Below, one piece after another: positions 55,223-63,778 of a stretch of DNA of 64,000 nucleotides. The DNA comes from a bacterium (GTDB lineage: Bacteria; Sysuimicrobiota; Sysuimicrobiia; Sysuimicrobiales; Segetimicrobiaceae), in assembly GCA_035307765.1 (NCBI GenBank), contig DATGHU010000034.1:124001-188000 (forward strand), in the 5' to 3' direction. The position numbers and the translations under genes are program-made. The notes below the pieces were generated by a model that worked only from the letters and a program-made list of their open reading frames with translations, was not told the origin of the DNA and ran no database searches. The stretch's first letter is position 1; every line of letters begins with the position of its first letter.

Positions 55223-57514
55223 TCAGGGCTTCGCGCCTCCATCGCCGATGGAGCTCTCGAGTCGCCGGGCCAGCCGTGAGTCGAGGGCATCCAACGCCCG
55301 CCGACTGAGGACGAATGACGGGCGAACGCGACGCACCCAACGGAGGGCCGACCAGCGCCGAGCCAACGCGTGCATCACCTCGGGCCGGCCGCAGGCGCGG
55401 CTGACCGCCCGGGGATCCACTCGGACCTCTATCAGCCTCCCTCGCACCCGGACTCCCCGGAGCGCGTCCGGCCGGTCCCGCTGGGCGTGAATGAGCACCT
55501 CAAGAAACCTGTGCAGCTCGGAGATGTCGGCCGGCGTCGGGGCATCCTCCGACGGCGGGGCCGGTGGGTCGGACCCCTGCGGGTGACCACCGACGGCGGG
55601 GGAGGAGATGTCGGCCGGCGTCGGGGCGTCCTTCGACGGCGGGGCCGGTGGGTCGGAACCCTGCGGGTGACCACCGACGGCGGGGGAACGTGGCGGCGCC
55701 GTTGGCGTTTCTGGTGCCGGCGGCGGGGAAGGCGCCGCCGAGCCGTTGGCGCGACGGATCCAGAGGTGGTGATAGACGGCGAGGTCGGGGGTGCGGGGGA
55801 GTCGATCGGGGCTTCGGCCAACATACGGAGGCCGAAGATAGAATGGAGGACACCACAGGCGTGCCGGCGGCATGCGGCCAAACCGCACAAGGACTTCGTC
55901 CGTCTCCAACGCCCCCCCGCGAAGCTCCTCGGCGCGTCCGAGGGGAACGGGAATGGCCCGCCGCTGCTCTCCGCCGCGATACCCGGCCGCTCCCCATCCC
56001 CGGCTGTGGGCGACGTCTTCCCCTGGGGCCATCCCCAGCACCTGACTGAGGCGCTCGGCATCGCCGTCTGCCAGCGATGGGAGGTACAACTTCGTCACCA
56101 GGTTGGCTTCGATGGCGGCCCACCCTGCCCGCCCGTACACGTGCTCTCCCTGGGCCGTGCTCTGCAGCGTCGCAACCACGGAGACCTGCCGACTCCGATA
56201 CGTGGCCAAGTGGTCGGCCAGCCCCGGCAGCGCCCCCCACGCCGGCAACTCCTCGAGCACCAACAACACCCGCACCGCCTCGTCCGCGTCGCGCGGTCGA
56301 AGCAGATGGACGGCGAGGTCTCGGAGGAACAGTCGGCAGAGCCATCGGAGCCGTCCGAGGGCGGCCTGGGGCACCCCGACGATCAGCAACACGGGCTCGC
56401 GGCGGAGCCGGCCGAGATCAACGTGTTCCCACGGCGCGCCTTGACCCGTGGCCGCGCAGACGGCGTCATCGCCCCACGCTTCGAGGCGGGCGGCGATCCC
56501 CTGAAGGATCCCCGCCTGGTCCTTGGGGAGCATCGCCAAGTACGCTCCCAACCGAGCCATCAGCTGCGCGGCGTGCGGATGGGCCCCGACGAAGGCGTGG
56601 ATGACTCCCGGGCCGGATTCGCACAGCGATCGCACCCGGCCAAGCGTGGGCGGCCCGCCGTCGACCGTGACCGCATGGCAGAGAGCGGCGCAGACGTGCC
56701 GCTCCGCCCCCATCCAGTAGACCATGCCGGGGTCCGAAGACTCGAGATCGTCGAAGAGCTGTGATGCGATCCGCTGACCATCGCCGATCGAGCGGCACCC
56801 TACGAGAGGGTTCCATCGCAGGGTGGCCGTGTCGAGAGGAGCAAACACCAGCACGTCGCGGGCCCACCTCTGCCACTCCTGAGCCGCCCCGACGAGGCTG
56901 TCGCCCTCTCCGTACTTGAGATCCAAGGCCACCACAGACACTCCGTGCCGGGCGGCCTCGAGCACGATCGGCAAGACCACCGCGGTGGTCTTGTGGGAGC
57001 CGGTCAATCCAACCGTCAGCACATGGCGAGCGAGGTCCTCCGTCGGCAACCGCACCAGGGGCCCCGACAAGAGATGACGGATCCCCGTGCGCGCCGAGCG
57101 CCGCGCCCACGCCCTGAGGAATCGCGGGAACGGCGCGTATCCGAGGGGGAGCCAGGCCTCACCGGATTGGCATGCCAGACGCCAGATTTCGACCAGCGAT
57201 GCATATCGTGCGCACCCCGCGGAGGAACGAAGGCCCGCCGCCCGCGCGCGCCACATCCGCCCCAATACTTCCAGCCCCACCCCGACCAGGCTCGTCACCG
57301 ACAGGAAGCTTGCGTGCGTGCGCAGGGTGCGGCGGAACACCCAAGACACTCCCCGGCGGCACTCGGAGGAGAACGCGCAGGCCCGCAGCCAGCGCGCGAA
57401 GCCTTCCGGAGCCGAGGAGGCCTCGGCGGGGAGCACTCTTCGAATCGTCTCGACGCTCTCCCGAGCGATCGCAAGCAACGCCGCGGCGACGATCGCGATC
57501 CCCAGGAGTTGCAT
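55223..57514 (-). CDS. VirD4/TraD-type T4SS coupling ATPase
   Basis: 763 aa from the ATG at 57514, chosen for the strong GAGGTGGGGG 5-12 bases upstream. Two N-terminal hydrophobic stretches (LLGIAIVAAALLAIA; THASFLSVTSLVGVGLEVLG) precede the ATPase: Walker A GLTGSHKT (169-176), DLKYGEGDSLVGAAQEWQRW and Walker B VLLVLEELPAWG (Glu421-Glu422). VSVVATLQSTAQGEHVYGRA matches the TraG/VirD4 Q-motif region. After residue 600 comes a Pro/Ser-rich linker with a perfect-period 28-residue tandem repeat, then a small C-terminal helical domain. It should feed substrate DNA or protein into the T4SS channel. Confidence 0.87.
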   Translation of the reverse strand: MQLLGIAIVAAALLAIARESVETIRRVLPAEASSAPEGFARWLRACAFSSECRRGVSWVFRRTLRTHASFLSVTSLVGVGLEVLGRMWRARAAGLRSSAGCARYASLVEIWRLACQSGEAWLPLGYAPFPRFLRAWARRSARTGIRHLLSGPLVRLPTEDLARHVLTVGLTGSHKTTAVVLPIVLEAARHGVSVVALDLKYGEGDSLVGAAQEWQRWARDVLVFAPLDTATLRWNPLVGCRSIGDGQRIASQLFDDLESSDPGMVYWMGAERHVCAALCHAVTVDGGPPTLGRVRSLCESGPGVIHAFVGAHPHAAQLMARLGAYLAMLPKDQAGILQGIAARLEAWGDDAVCAATGQGAPWEHVDLGRLRREPVLLIVGVPQAALGRLRWLCRLFLRDLAVHLLRPRDADEAVRVLLVLEELPAWGALPGLADHLATYRSRQVSVVATLQSTAQGEHVYGRAGWAAIEANLVTKLYLPSLADGDAERLSQVLGMAPGEDVAHSRGWGAAGYRGGEQRRAIPVPLGRAEELRGGALETDEVLVRFGRMPPARLWCPPFYLRPPYVGRSPDRLPRTPDLAVYHHLWIRRANGSAAPSPPPAPETPTAPPRSPAVGGHPQGSDPPAPPSKDAPTPADISSPAVGGHPQGSDPPAPPSEDAPTPADISELHRFLEVLIHAQRDRPDALRGVRVRGRLIEVRVDPRAVSRACGRPEVMHALARRWSALRWVRRVRPSFVLSRRALDALDSRLARRLESSIGDGGAKP
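55521..55688. repeat. Two tandem 84-bp direct repeats inside the coupling-protein gene
   Basis: Copies at 55521-55604 and 55605-55688 with only a few differences. They encode two 28-residue proline-rich units (starting SPAVGGHPQGSDPPAPPS) that differ by Lys/Glu at one site. The period keeps the reading frame, and the unit lies in a flexible linker. Confidence 0.9.
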
Positions 57515-57554
57515 CGCGGCCCCCACCTCGCAAAGCTTGGAACGCATCCGCCGC

Positions 57555-58097
57555 TCACCGCACAAACGGGATCGCGTATCCTTCCGGGATGGTGCGAAAG
57601 GTCACCGCACAGCGAACCCCCTCCCAGCTCACGAACAGGAACACGGCATAGCCCAAACGCTCGTACGTCGCGAGATCGCTGATCCACGGCGACACGGCTT
57701 TCAGGGCTTCTACCCCAGGGTCGCCGGGGGTCCGAAGGGCGGCGGCGATCCTGGCGATGGCCCGGCCTCCCTCCGCGGGGTGCGGCCTCGTGATCAGGGC
57801 TTGGGCCACCCGAGCCGCGAGCGGACCCGCGGCGGCGGGTCCCGTCACGAGCATCATCACCGCCCCCACGCCGGGGCACCCTCCCCAGAAATATGGGACG
57901 AACGGGTACACGTCGACATCCGAGGGCGCCGTCGGCCATCCGCGCACCACTTCCACCCGACCCGCCGCGGAATCGACAAAGGAGAGCACGGCCGCGGTCG
58001 TCCCCGCCGGGAGGGGCTGCGCCCCCGCCCAGGGGCTCGCCAGGGGCGCGAGGACCCCGATCACCGCAACGACCACACGACGCAGGCCGGCCGGCAT
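57555..58097 (-). CDS. Unrecognised secreted protein of the T4SS locus
   Basis: 180 aa from the ATG at 58097, which overlaps the VirB6-like stop (TGATG). Residues 1-26 are a signal peptide (LRRVVVAVIGVLAPLASPWA, cleaved near GAQ). The mature part has VEVVRGWPTAPSDVDVYPFV and a C-terminal beta-rich stretch AVFLFVSWEGVRCAVTFRTI, with two cysteines (GGCPG and VRCAV) that may pair. No match to VirB8, VirB9 or VirB1 motifs. Its position between the VirB6-like channel protein and the coupling ATPase suggests a structural part outside the membrane. Confidence 0.65.
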   Translation of the reverse strand: MPAGLRRVVVAVIGVLAPLASPWAGAQPLPAGTTAAVLSFVDSAAGRVEVVRGWPTAPSDVDVYPFVPYFWGGCPGVGAVMMLVTGPAAAGPLAARVAQALITRPHPAEGGRAIARIAAALRTPGDPGVEALKAVSPWISDLATYERLGYAVFLFVSWEGVRCAVTFRTIPEGYAIPFVR

Positions 58098-59152
58098 CAC
58101 CGGACGAATCGGCCCCCGGGCTGAATCACCGTGGCTCCCTGAGCGCTCCCGCTCGGAGGACCCCACGGCCCCGTTCCTCCCGCCGGGGGGCCGATGGTTG
58201 CGGTGTCGGGGATCTGTCGATCCGCGGCCTGATGCGACACCCAGCCGGCGAGTTGTCCCTGCAGGCGCATGGGGCCGGCGAAGAGGCCTTCGCCAAATGC
58301 CACGCCCTCCACGAACTGCCCGGTCAACCGCTCGGCACGCAGCATCGCGTACACGCCGATGCCGGTCCCCACGAGCATCAGCGCAAGCAGCCACACCAGG
58401 TTCAAGAGCGCAATCCCCAGGGTGGAGGGATCCCCTCGGGAGCTCCCTCCCGTCTGGCCGAACCCATTGGAGAGTCCGGCCGACAGCTGGTGGATCGGGA
58501 CGATCACCGCCAGGTAAATCGCGGCCGCGTGGATGACCCTGACGCTGAACACCACCAGCCCCGTCTTCACGACGACCACCGCCCACCGCGCCGTCCATCG
58601 GGCCGTCGCCGGCGCCGCGAGCAGCGCGAAGGCCAGCGGGGCCAGAAAGATCGCCAGGAGCAGGGTGAGGTGGGCAAAGAACAGGATGGCCAAGTACACC
58701 ATGAAGCCAACCGCGAATAGGAGCACCCCGAGCAGGACGCCCGCCAGCAGCACGGTCAGGGCCCATGGATACGTGAACCAAGGCCCCAAGGTCTGAAAGA
58801 GCGTGGCGGCCTGCGGCGACAGCCAGTCCTGCACGAATTGATTCCAGTGCTGGCTGATCAGCCCGGAAAGCACGGCCGTTCCGGCATCTCGAAACGTGGT
58901 GAAGGTGAGCAGGATGAGCTGATTGATCGACCCCACGCCACTCAATAGCCCGCCGGCAACGATCAAACGACTGAACGCTCCGACCACATCGGGGGGCCGG
59001 TCCGGACGCAGCGAAACAGCGATGTGGGACAACCACAGGCACGTCAGGACCGCCCAGGAAAGTCGCAACATCGACTGGGTGGCCCCCGTCGACACGAGCC
59101 ACTGTTCCAACGCCGTGAAGATCTCCGCGATCCCTCGCTCAAACCCGCTCAC
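58097..59152 (-). CDS. VirB6/TrbL-like polytopic membrane protein
   Basis: 351 aa. About seven hydrophobic segments occur, including YPWALTVLLAGVLLGVLLFA and FFAHLTLLLAIFLAPLAFAL, followed by LLNLVWLLALMLVGTGIGVY. The C-terminus is a soluble Gly/Pro/Gln-rich tail (GPPAGGTGPWGPPSGSAQG). Long polytopic proteins placed next to virB4 in conjugation operons are typically VirB6/TrbL, which forms the inner-membrane channel. Primary sequence similarity within that family is weak, so the call rests on topology and context. Confidence 0.72.
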   Translation of the reverse strand: MSGFERGIAEIFTALEQWLVSTGATQSMLRLSWAVLTCLWLSHIAVSLRPDRPPDVVGAFSRLIVAGGLLSGVGSINQLILLTFTTFRDAGTAVLSGLISQHWNQFVQDWLSPQAATLFQTLGPWFTYPWALTVLLAGVLLGVLLFAVGFMVYLAILFFAHLTLLLAIFLAPLAFALLAAPATARWTARWAVVVVKTGLVVFSVRVIHAAAIYLAVIVPIHQLSAGLSNGFGQTGGSSRGDPSTLGIALLNLVWLLALMLVGTGIGVYAMLRAERLTGQFVEGVAFGEGLFAGPMRLQGQLAGWVSHQAADRQIPDTATIGPPAGGTGPWGPPSGSAQGATVIQPGGRFVR

Positions 59153-59175
59153 GATCGGTGTCGCCGTCTCCTCCC

Positions 59176-60228
59176 TTAGTACAGCGGCCGGAGCTCGATG
59201 TCGGCGGGTTGGGTGGCGCCGGCGCCCGCCAGGACCTCGCCGAGCACCTGTGATGCCGTCGAGACCGCATCGGCCAAACCCAGCTGCGCGTCCAGCGCGC
59301 GCCGATCTTGCTCTGCCTGCCGAAGGGTCAGCGCTCCCGTCGTGGCCGCGAGCGCGCCGACCTGCTGACTCACCTCCGCGGCCTGCGCTACGAGAACGGT
59401 CAACCGATCCGCCGTGGCAGTCCCGAGGTCCGCCTGCTGCCGTAGGCTGGCTCCGGCCCCTGCGACCAGGAGCTCGATGCCTGCCCGAGCGCTGGGCAAG
59501 TCGTGCGCGCTCGATGCGAGCGCATCCCCCGTCTCGCGAGCCTGCACGGCCGCCGCCTGGGGGCGCAGGTCTCGGGCGACCTCCGCCGCCGCCGCCGCGG
59601 CCGTCTCGGAGGCGGCCGCCTGCTGGACGACCCCGCCGGCGACCACCTGATCGGTCTCGGCGATGCCGACGGCCTCCCGGGCCACCGCAGGATTACTCCC
59701 CACGTACGCGTGGTGCCGCTCATCGACGCTCCCCGGAACGACCGCCGGCTGGAGCTTCGCCCGAACAACCTGCAGCGCGCCCCCGAGCGCAGCGGGCAGG
59801 GCCGCGATTTCCCTGGCCAGGTCCGTGAGATCCGTCCCGTCCGGTAGCTGACCCGGAAACTCCTGGATCAGCCGCGCCAGCATCTCCGAGGAGGTCTGTC
59901 GAAACAATTGGCTCCACTCCGCCAACCGGTCCAGGGATTGCCGAAACAGATCGATGACCTGGGAGAGATCCTCCGCTCCGCCAACTTGCGCCACCGACGC
60001 AGGAGCCGCAGCCCAGCCTAAGGTGAGAAAAATCCGGGCGTGCGGATCGACAGCGGCCTCCCCCACCGCCGCTTGGGCGACCGGAGGTGAGGCGCTCCGG
60101 CTGTGGAAGATGCGGGGCCGTTGGCCGGGGGCGGCGATCTGCGCCAGCAGCGGAGCGGGATCGTGAACAATCAGCAGACTCACCACAAGCAGAAACCCGG
60201 TCGCCCGGGGCATCGACCGTGAAGTCAT
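59176..60228 (-). CDS. VirB5/TrbJ-like exported helical protein
   Basis: 350 aa; the ATG at 60228 overlaps the virB4 stop by 4 bases. A signal peptide covers residues 1-30 (GFLLVVSLLIVHDPAPLLAQ). The mature protein is Ala/Gln-rich and largely helical (VVQQAAASETAAAAAAEVAR, LRQAEQDRRALDAQLGLADA), with long coiled-coil potential. TrbJ/VirB5 proteins share this profile and lie next to virB4 and virB6, where they form pilus-tip or adhesin parts. There are no cysteines. The call is by position and architecture, not by a diagnostic motif. Confidence 0.65.
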   Translation of the reverse strand: MTSRSMPRATGFLLVVSLLIVHDPAPLLAQIAAPGQRPRIFHSRSASPPVAQAAVGEAAVDPHARIFLTLGWAAAPASVAQVGGAEDLSQVIDLFRQSLDRLAEWSQLFRQTSSEMLARLIQEFPGQLPDGTDLTDLAREIAALPAALGGALQVVRAKLQPAVVPGSVDERHHAYVGSNPAVAREAVGIAETDQVVAGGVVQQAAASETAAAAAAEVARDLRPQAAAVQARETGDALASSAHDLPSARAGIELLVAGAGASLRQQADLGTATADRLTVLVAQAAEVSQQVGALAATTGALTLRQAEQDRRALDAQLGLADAVSTASQVLGEVLAGAGATQPADIELRPLY

Positions 60229-62693
60229 TGTTCCCTCCTCGATTCGGCGAGGTGCTGAACGGCCTTCCAGGTGCCCAGGCGAGCGGCGAGCTGATCCCGT
60301 TCGAGGCGTTCCTCCGCGGTCGTGGTGGCGATCACGTAGTCTTCCGGAATATCACGAATGACGACGATGCCGCCCTCGCGCCCCTCGAGCAGGTCCGTGA
60401 TGACGAGCGCTTCGCTGAACACCCCGCGACGCTGCGCCAAACTCTTCCACAACATCCGATACTGGTCGTTGAGTTGGAACAGGGGGGCGACGCGGTCCAC
60501 GTCTTCGGCGCGGGTCAGGACCTTGATCGGGGCGTTTTCAAGTATCCCGCGGGCGTATTCGTTCTCGAAGTCCTGAACCCGCTGGCTGATCGCCATGATC
60601 CCGGCGCCGAATTTGCGAAACCGGCGGAACATGCCCACCAGCGAATCCGCCGCGACCCGGTTCAACAGGGTGGCCCAGGTCTCGTCGCTGACCACGTATT
60701 TGAGGCGACCTTCTTCACCCCGCACCCTCCGGTAGATCAGATGGTTGGCGAGCAGGGCGGCGATCGGCACGAGATCGGGGTAGTGTTCGTTCAACCCCTC
60801 GGTATCGAGACACACAATCCCACCGCTGAGATCGACCGTGGACGGGCGGTCAAGCAAACCCGCATAGAGTCCCTGATCCACCCAGAGCTCGAGGCGACGG
60901 GCGATTCCCCGGGCGCTGCTCCATTCCTCGGGTCCCCCCTCGTGCGTGCCGACCTGCTCGAACGTCCGGAGGGTCCGGACCAAATCGTGCAGGAACACCG
61001 GGTCACCCGCCCCCCGGGCGTAGGTTTGTCGAATCGCCGACTCGAGGATCGCCATCTCCTGGCGGTCCAAGCTCTTCTCCGGTTCGGCCACCATCATCGC
61101 CACGAGGCTCTTCAGCAGACCGAGCTGGGTGTGATCGGGCTCCACCTCCCCAGGCAGGAGGTCAAAAGGGTTTACGGAGATGCCGGAGCCGGGATCCAGG
61201 TGGACATACTGCCCGCCGTAGACGTCGCAGAATGTCTTGTACGCCCCGCCCTTGTCGACGATCAAGACGACCGGATTGCGCGCGAGCAAGTGCGACAACC
61301 AGGCGATCGCGAAGTGCGTCTTCCCTCCCCCGGACTCCCCAACCACCACGGCGTTCCAGGACGGGAGCCGCGGGTCAAAGGGGTCGATCGCCACCAGGCT
61401 CCCCCGGCGCGTCAGGAATGGACAGACGACACGTCTGGCGCCTCGCCAGGGGGCGTGGCACGGCACGAAATCGGCCGCGTTGCTGGTCAACATCCGCATC
61501 AGCCGTTCGTTGGGGAGACCGCTGAACGGCGCGAGCTGCACGAATTGCCGCCGCAGCGCCACCGACTCGATGCGGGCGTCAACTCCAGGAATCTGCTGAA
61601 ACGCGTCCACGGCGCGGCGCGCAGCCGCGCGAACGGCCTCCGGACTCCTCTCTTGAAGGATCACCGCTGCCCCGACGCGGACAACGCGCTCGCTGGTTAG
61701 TTGAAGGACATCCAGGGCATCGGCAACCTGTCGCTCCACCGCGCGGGCGTTGGAATCGCCGCCATCCTGGGCGAGCACGGCCTGCCGGCTCAAGCGGCTC
61801 TTCAGTTCGAGTCGCTTGATCTGGTCCGAGCGCGGGTCGTTCCACGCCTCGATCACCAGCCAGTAGGTTCCGGGCAGCGTTTGAAGCGGCCCCAGCACGT
61901 TCGGCGTCGTCGGCTTGTCGGGAAGGGTATCCATCGCCACGACGGCATGCGCGTGCCCATCCAGCCAGAGGAAATCCCACCGGCGAAAGAGATCGGACCG
62001 GGCCACGGCCGTGCGCACCGACGGACGGCTGAGAAACGGCCAGGCCGCCAGCAGGCGCCGCGGGAGCTCACCGCCCTGATTCTCCATGGGGACGGGGGGG
62101 GGCGGGCAGTAGCGCTTACGATCGGGGTTGAAGAACCGCCAGGCGGTCGCCAGCAGGTCCCCATCGTCAAGCGGGCGCGCCCGGAACCCGCACCGTTCGC
62201 AGTGTCCGACCATCAGATCGCGGAGGATCTCCATTTCTCGCAGGTGACGCCTGTAGGTGGCGGCGTCCACCGGGGCCCACCACCGTGTCCGCCCGTGCCT
62301 TGGATGGTAGGAGAGATCAAACACCAAGCGTGAGTTCACCAAGCGACCCGCGGCGTGGGCCTCGCTCCAGGCGGAAACGCGCCGGCGGTGGAGTTCCCGA
62401 ACAATGGCATGACTGCTCAGGCACTGCTCGGCATACGTGCGCAGCAGTTCGGCACAGTCGGTGTGGATTTCCAGGAGGATCCGCAGGCATTCGCCATCGG
62501 GAACCGCCGACCCGATGAGGGTCCGGAGCCGCTCGTTGCACAGCGTGAGCTGCGGCGCATCCCAGACCTCAGTCCCCGGAAGGTCCACCTCGAATCCCAA
62601 CCGGTAGCTTCCATCGCGCAGGACGACCGCGCGGTCGCGGATTGTCCAGTAGGGCAGCGCTCGGGTCAGATCTCCCCAGGACTCCATCGGCAT
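60225..62693 (-). CDS. virB4: VirB4/TrbE-family conjugation ATPase
   Basis: 822 aa. The N-terminal region (residues 1-430) resembles the TraC/VirB4 N domain. The ATPase begins WNAVVVGESGGGKTHFAIAW with Walker A GESGGGKT at 452-459, then VVLIVDKGGAYKTFCDVYGG, HLDPGSGISVNPFDLLPGEV, Walker B VVSDETWATL with Asp670-Glu671, and FRKFGAGIMAISQRVQDFEN. VirB4 powers substrate transfer and pilus assembly and is the universal marker of T4SS. The start is 6 bases after the VirB3-like stop. A second in-frame ATG two codons downstream is possible. Confidence 0.95.
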   Translation of the reverse strand: MPMESWGDLTRALPYWTIRDRAVVLRDGSYRLGFEVDLPGTEVWDAPQLTLCNERLRTLIGSAVPDGECLRILLEIHTDCAELLRTYAEQCLSSHAIVRELHRRRVSAWSEAHAAGRLVNSRLVFDLSYHPRHGRTRWWAPVDAATYRRHLREMEILRDLMVGHCERCGFRARPLDDGDLLATAWRFFNPDRKRYCPPPPVPMENQGGELPRRLLAAWPFLSRPSVRTAVARSDLFRRWDFLWLDGHAHAVVAMDTLPDKPTTPNVLGPLQTLPGTYWLVIEAWNDPRSDQIKRLELKSRLSRQAVLAQDGGDSNARAVERQVADALDVLQLTSERVVRVGAAVILQERSPEAVRAAARRAVDAFQQIPGVDARIESVALRRQFVQLAPFSGLPNERLMRMLTSNAADFVPCHAPWRGARRVVCPFLTRRGSLVAIDPFDPRLPSWNAVVVGESGGGKTHFAIAWLSHLLARNPVVLIVDKGGAYKTFCDVYGGQYVHLDPGSGISVNPFDLLPGEVEPDHTQLGLLKSLVAMMVAEPEKSLDRQEMAILESAIRQTYARGAGDPVFLHDLVRTLRTFEQVGTHEGGPEEWSSARGIARRLELWVDQGLYAGLLDRPSTVDLSGGIVCLDTEGLNEHYPDLVPIAALLANHLIYRRVRGEEGRLKYVVSDETWATLLNRVAADSLVGMFRRFRKFGAGIMAISQRVQDFENEYARGILENAPIKVLTRAEDVDRVAPLFQLNDQYRMLWKSLAQRRGVFSEALVITDLLEGREGGIVVIRDIPEDYVIATTTAEERLERDQLAARLGTWKAVQHLAESRREQ

Positions 62694-62699
62694 CGCCCT

Positions 62700-63020
62700 T
62701 CAGGCCACGTAGGGGTTGGCGTCCGTATCGGCGGTCAGGACGTACACGTCGGGTTCCCCAAGGTAGTCGAGGAGGTGTCGAACGAAGTGGCGCGGGGTCC
62801 GCTCCCGCACCCTCCGCCAGAGCAGGAAAACGGCACCTGTGGCGAGGGCCGAGGCGCCGGCCTCGGCCCGAGGGATCCGCAGGATTTGTCCAACGACCAG
62901 ATCGCTCACCCGAGACAGGACGACGAAGGACACCCCGAGGCCGAACCAATCTTCGAGTTCCACCCCAAGCACCGTCACCGCCGCGTCGAGTTTCCGAAAG
63001 ACCGGATGCTGCGGGAGCAT
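62700..63020 (-). CDS. VirB3-like small membrane protein
   Basis: 106 aa from the ATG at 63020 (MLPQHPVFRKLDAAVTVLGV). Two hydrophobic segments (WFGLGVSFVVLSRVSDLVVG; GASALATGAVFLLWRRVRER) form a short hairpin, and HPVFRKLDAAVTVLGVELED resembles the N-terminus of VirB3/TraL-like proteins, which starts with a P-V-F-x-x-L pattern. It directly precedes virB4, its usual place. A longer upstream frame is not supported. Confidence 0.7.
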   Translation of the reverse strand: MLPQHPVFRKLDAAVTVLGVELEDWFGLGVSFVVLSRVSDLVVGQILRIPRAEAGASALATGAVFLLWRRVRERTPRHFVRHLLDYLGEPDVYVLTADTDANPYVA

Positions 63021-63025
63021 CGGCG

Positions 63026-63193
63026 CTATCCCTTGATCATCCGGATAATCTGGCCGCCGAAGAAGAGAATGACCGAGCCGATGATCACCCACAACGCGTT
63101 GCGAACGCCGTTGCGGTGATCGGCCACGATGAGCGCCCCGGCGACGAGGAGGGCAGCCGTGGCGTAGGCGAGCCCGAACGCGGCGCAATACAA
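63026..63193 (-). CDS. VirB2/TrbC-like small pilin candidate, start uncertain
   Basis: 55 aa from a TTG at 63193 preceded by GGGAG at zero distance; the open frame extends only to a TGA at 63235. Two hydrophobic helices are visible: FGLAYATAALLVAGALIVAD and NALWVIIGSVILFFGGQIIR, separated by a short polar turn HRNGVR, which is the VirB2/TrbC hairpin layout. It ends 5 bases before the VirB3-like start, the canonical virB2-virB3-virB4 order. A normal signal peptide is missing; above the TGA the same frame reads a hydrophobic stretch (LSCFAPILVMWRMCV). The 5' end may be lost, frameshifted or mis-sequenced. Confidence 0.5.
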   Translation of the reverse strand: MYCAAFGLAYATAALLVAGALIVADHRNGVRNALWVIIGSVILFFGGQIIRMIKG

Positions 63194-63406
63194 CTCCCGG
63201 GTCGGAGCAGGCGACGCCGTCCCCCCACAATCTCAGACACACATTCGCCACATCACGAGAATGGGTGCGAAACACGATAAGTTTGACAAGGAACTCCGCT
63301 TTACACCGCGGCGGAGATCGCCAAGATGACGCCCGCCCACGCCAGCAGCTTCGCCGACGCCGCCCTGCGCCCTGTATCTACCCGGCGAGACGAATGGTGA
63401 CAGAAA

Positions 63407-63763
63407 ATGAGCAGTCGGATATCGAAGAGCCATAAAGTCCAGTTCCTCCTAGCGGCCCAGAGGGCCGGCTTCATTGTGCTCCACAACTCCGTAGGGGTCT
63501 TTTCTCTGAGTGCAACGTTCGAGGCGCAGGTGCGGAGAAAAACGATCAGGTTCCTCGTCTATGGGGAGCAACATGAGATCCGGCGGCAAATTAAGCGGGC
63601 GTTGCGGCAATTTGATGCGCTCAACGATGAGGAATTTAGACGCGACTTCGAAGTCCCCTGCTGGTTTCTGTTCGGTGATTTTCCAGAGGTACTATTCGGA
63701 CCCCGAGACATCGCGGGGTACATTCGCTTGTTGCTGAACGTGCGAAAAATACTTCACTACTGA
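63407..63763 (+). CDS. Unrecognised 118-aa protein, plus strand
   Basis: 118 aa from the ATG at 63407, with GGTGA upstream. It has more AT-rich codons and more Phe, Lys and Ile than its neighbours (FEAQVRRKTIRFLVYGEQHE). A basic helical middle (IRRQIKRALRQFDALNDEEF) and an aromatic C-terminal part (VPCWFLFGDFPEVLFGPRDI) suggest a small soluble protein. No family is recognised. It lies opposite to the T4SS operon and next to another unknown gene, in DNA whose base composition differs from the rest of the window, so it may be recently acquired. Confidence 0.6.
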   Translation: MSSRISKSHKVQFLLAAQRAGFIVLHNSVGVFSLSATFEAQVRRKTIRFLVYGEQHEIRRQIKRALRQFDALNDEEFRRDFEVPCWFLFGDFPEVLFGPRDIAGYIRLLLNVRKILHY

Positions 63764-63778
63764 CACAATGGAGGTGGG

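Noticed and set aside
57555-59102. An open frame much longer than 180 codons upstream of the secreted T4SS-locus protein
   Set aside because: The extra part lies within the VirB6-like gene in another frame and has no signal peptide or domain; the ATG at 58097 gives a good signal peptide.
63301-63486. Minus-strand frame with a hydrophobic end (KLLAWAGVILAISAAV), a possible VirB2 signal sequence
   Set aside because: It overlaps the start of the plus-strand gene, ends before the pilin frame and is in a different frame from it.
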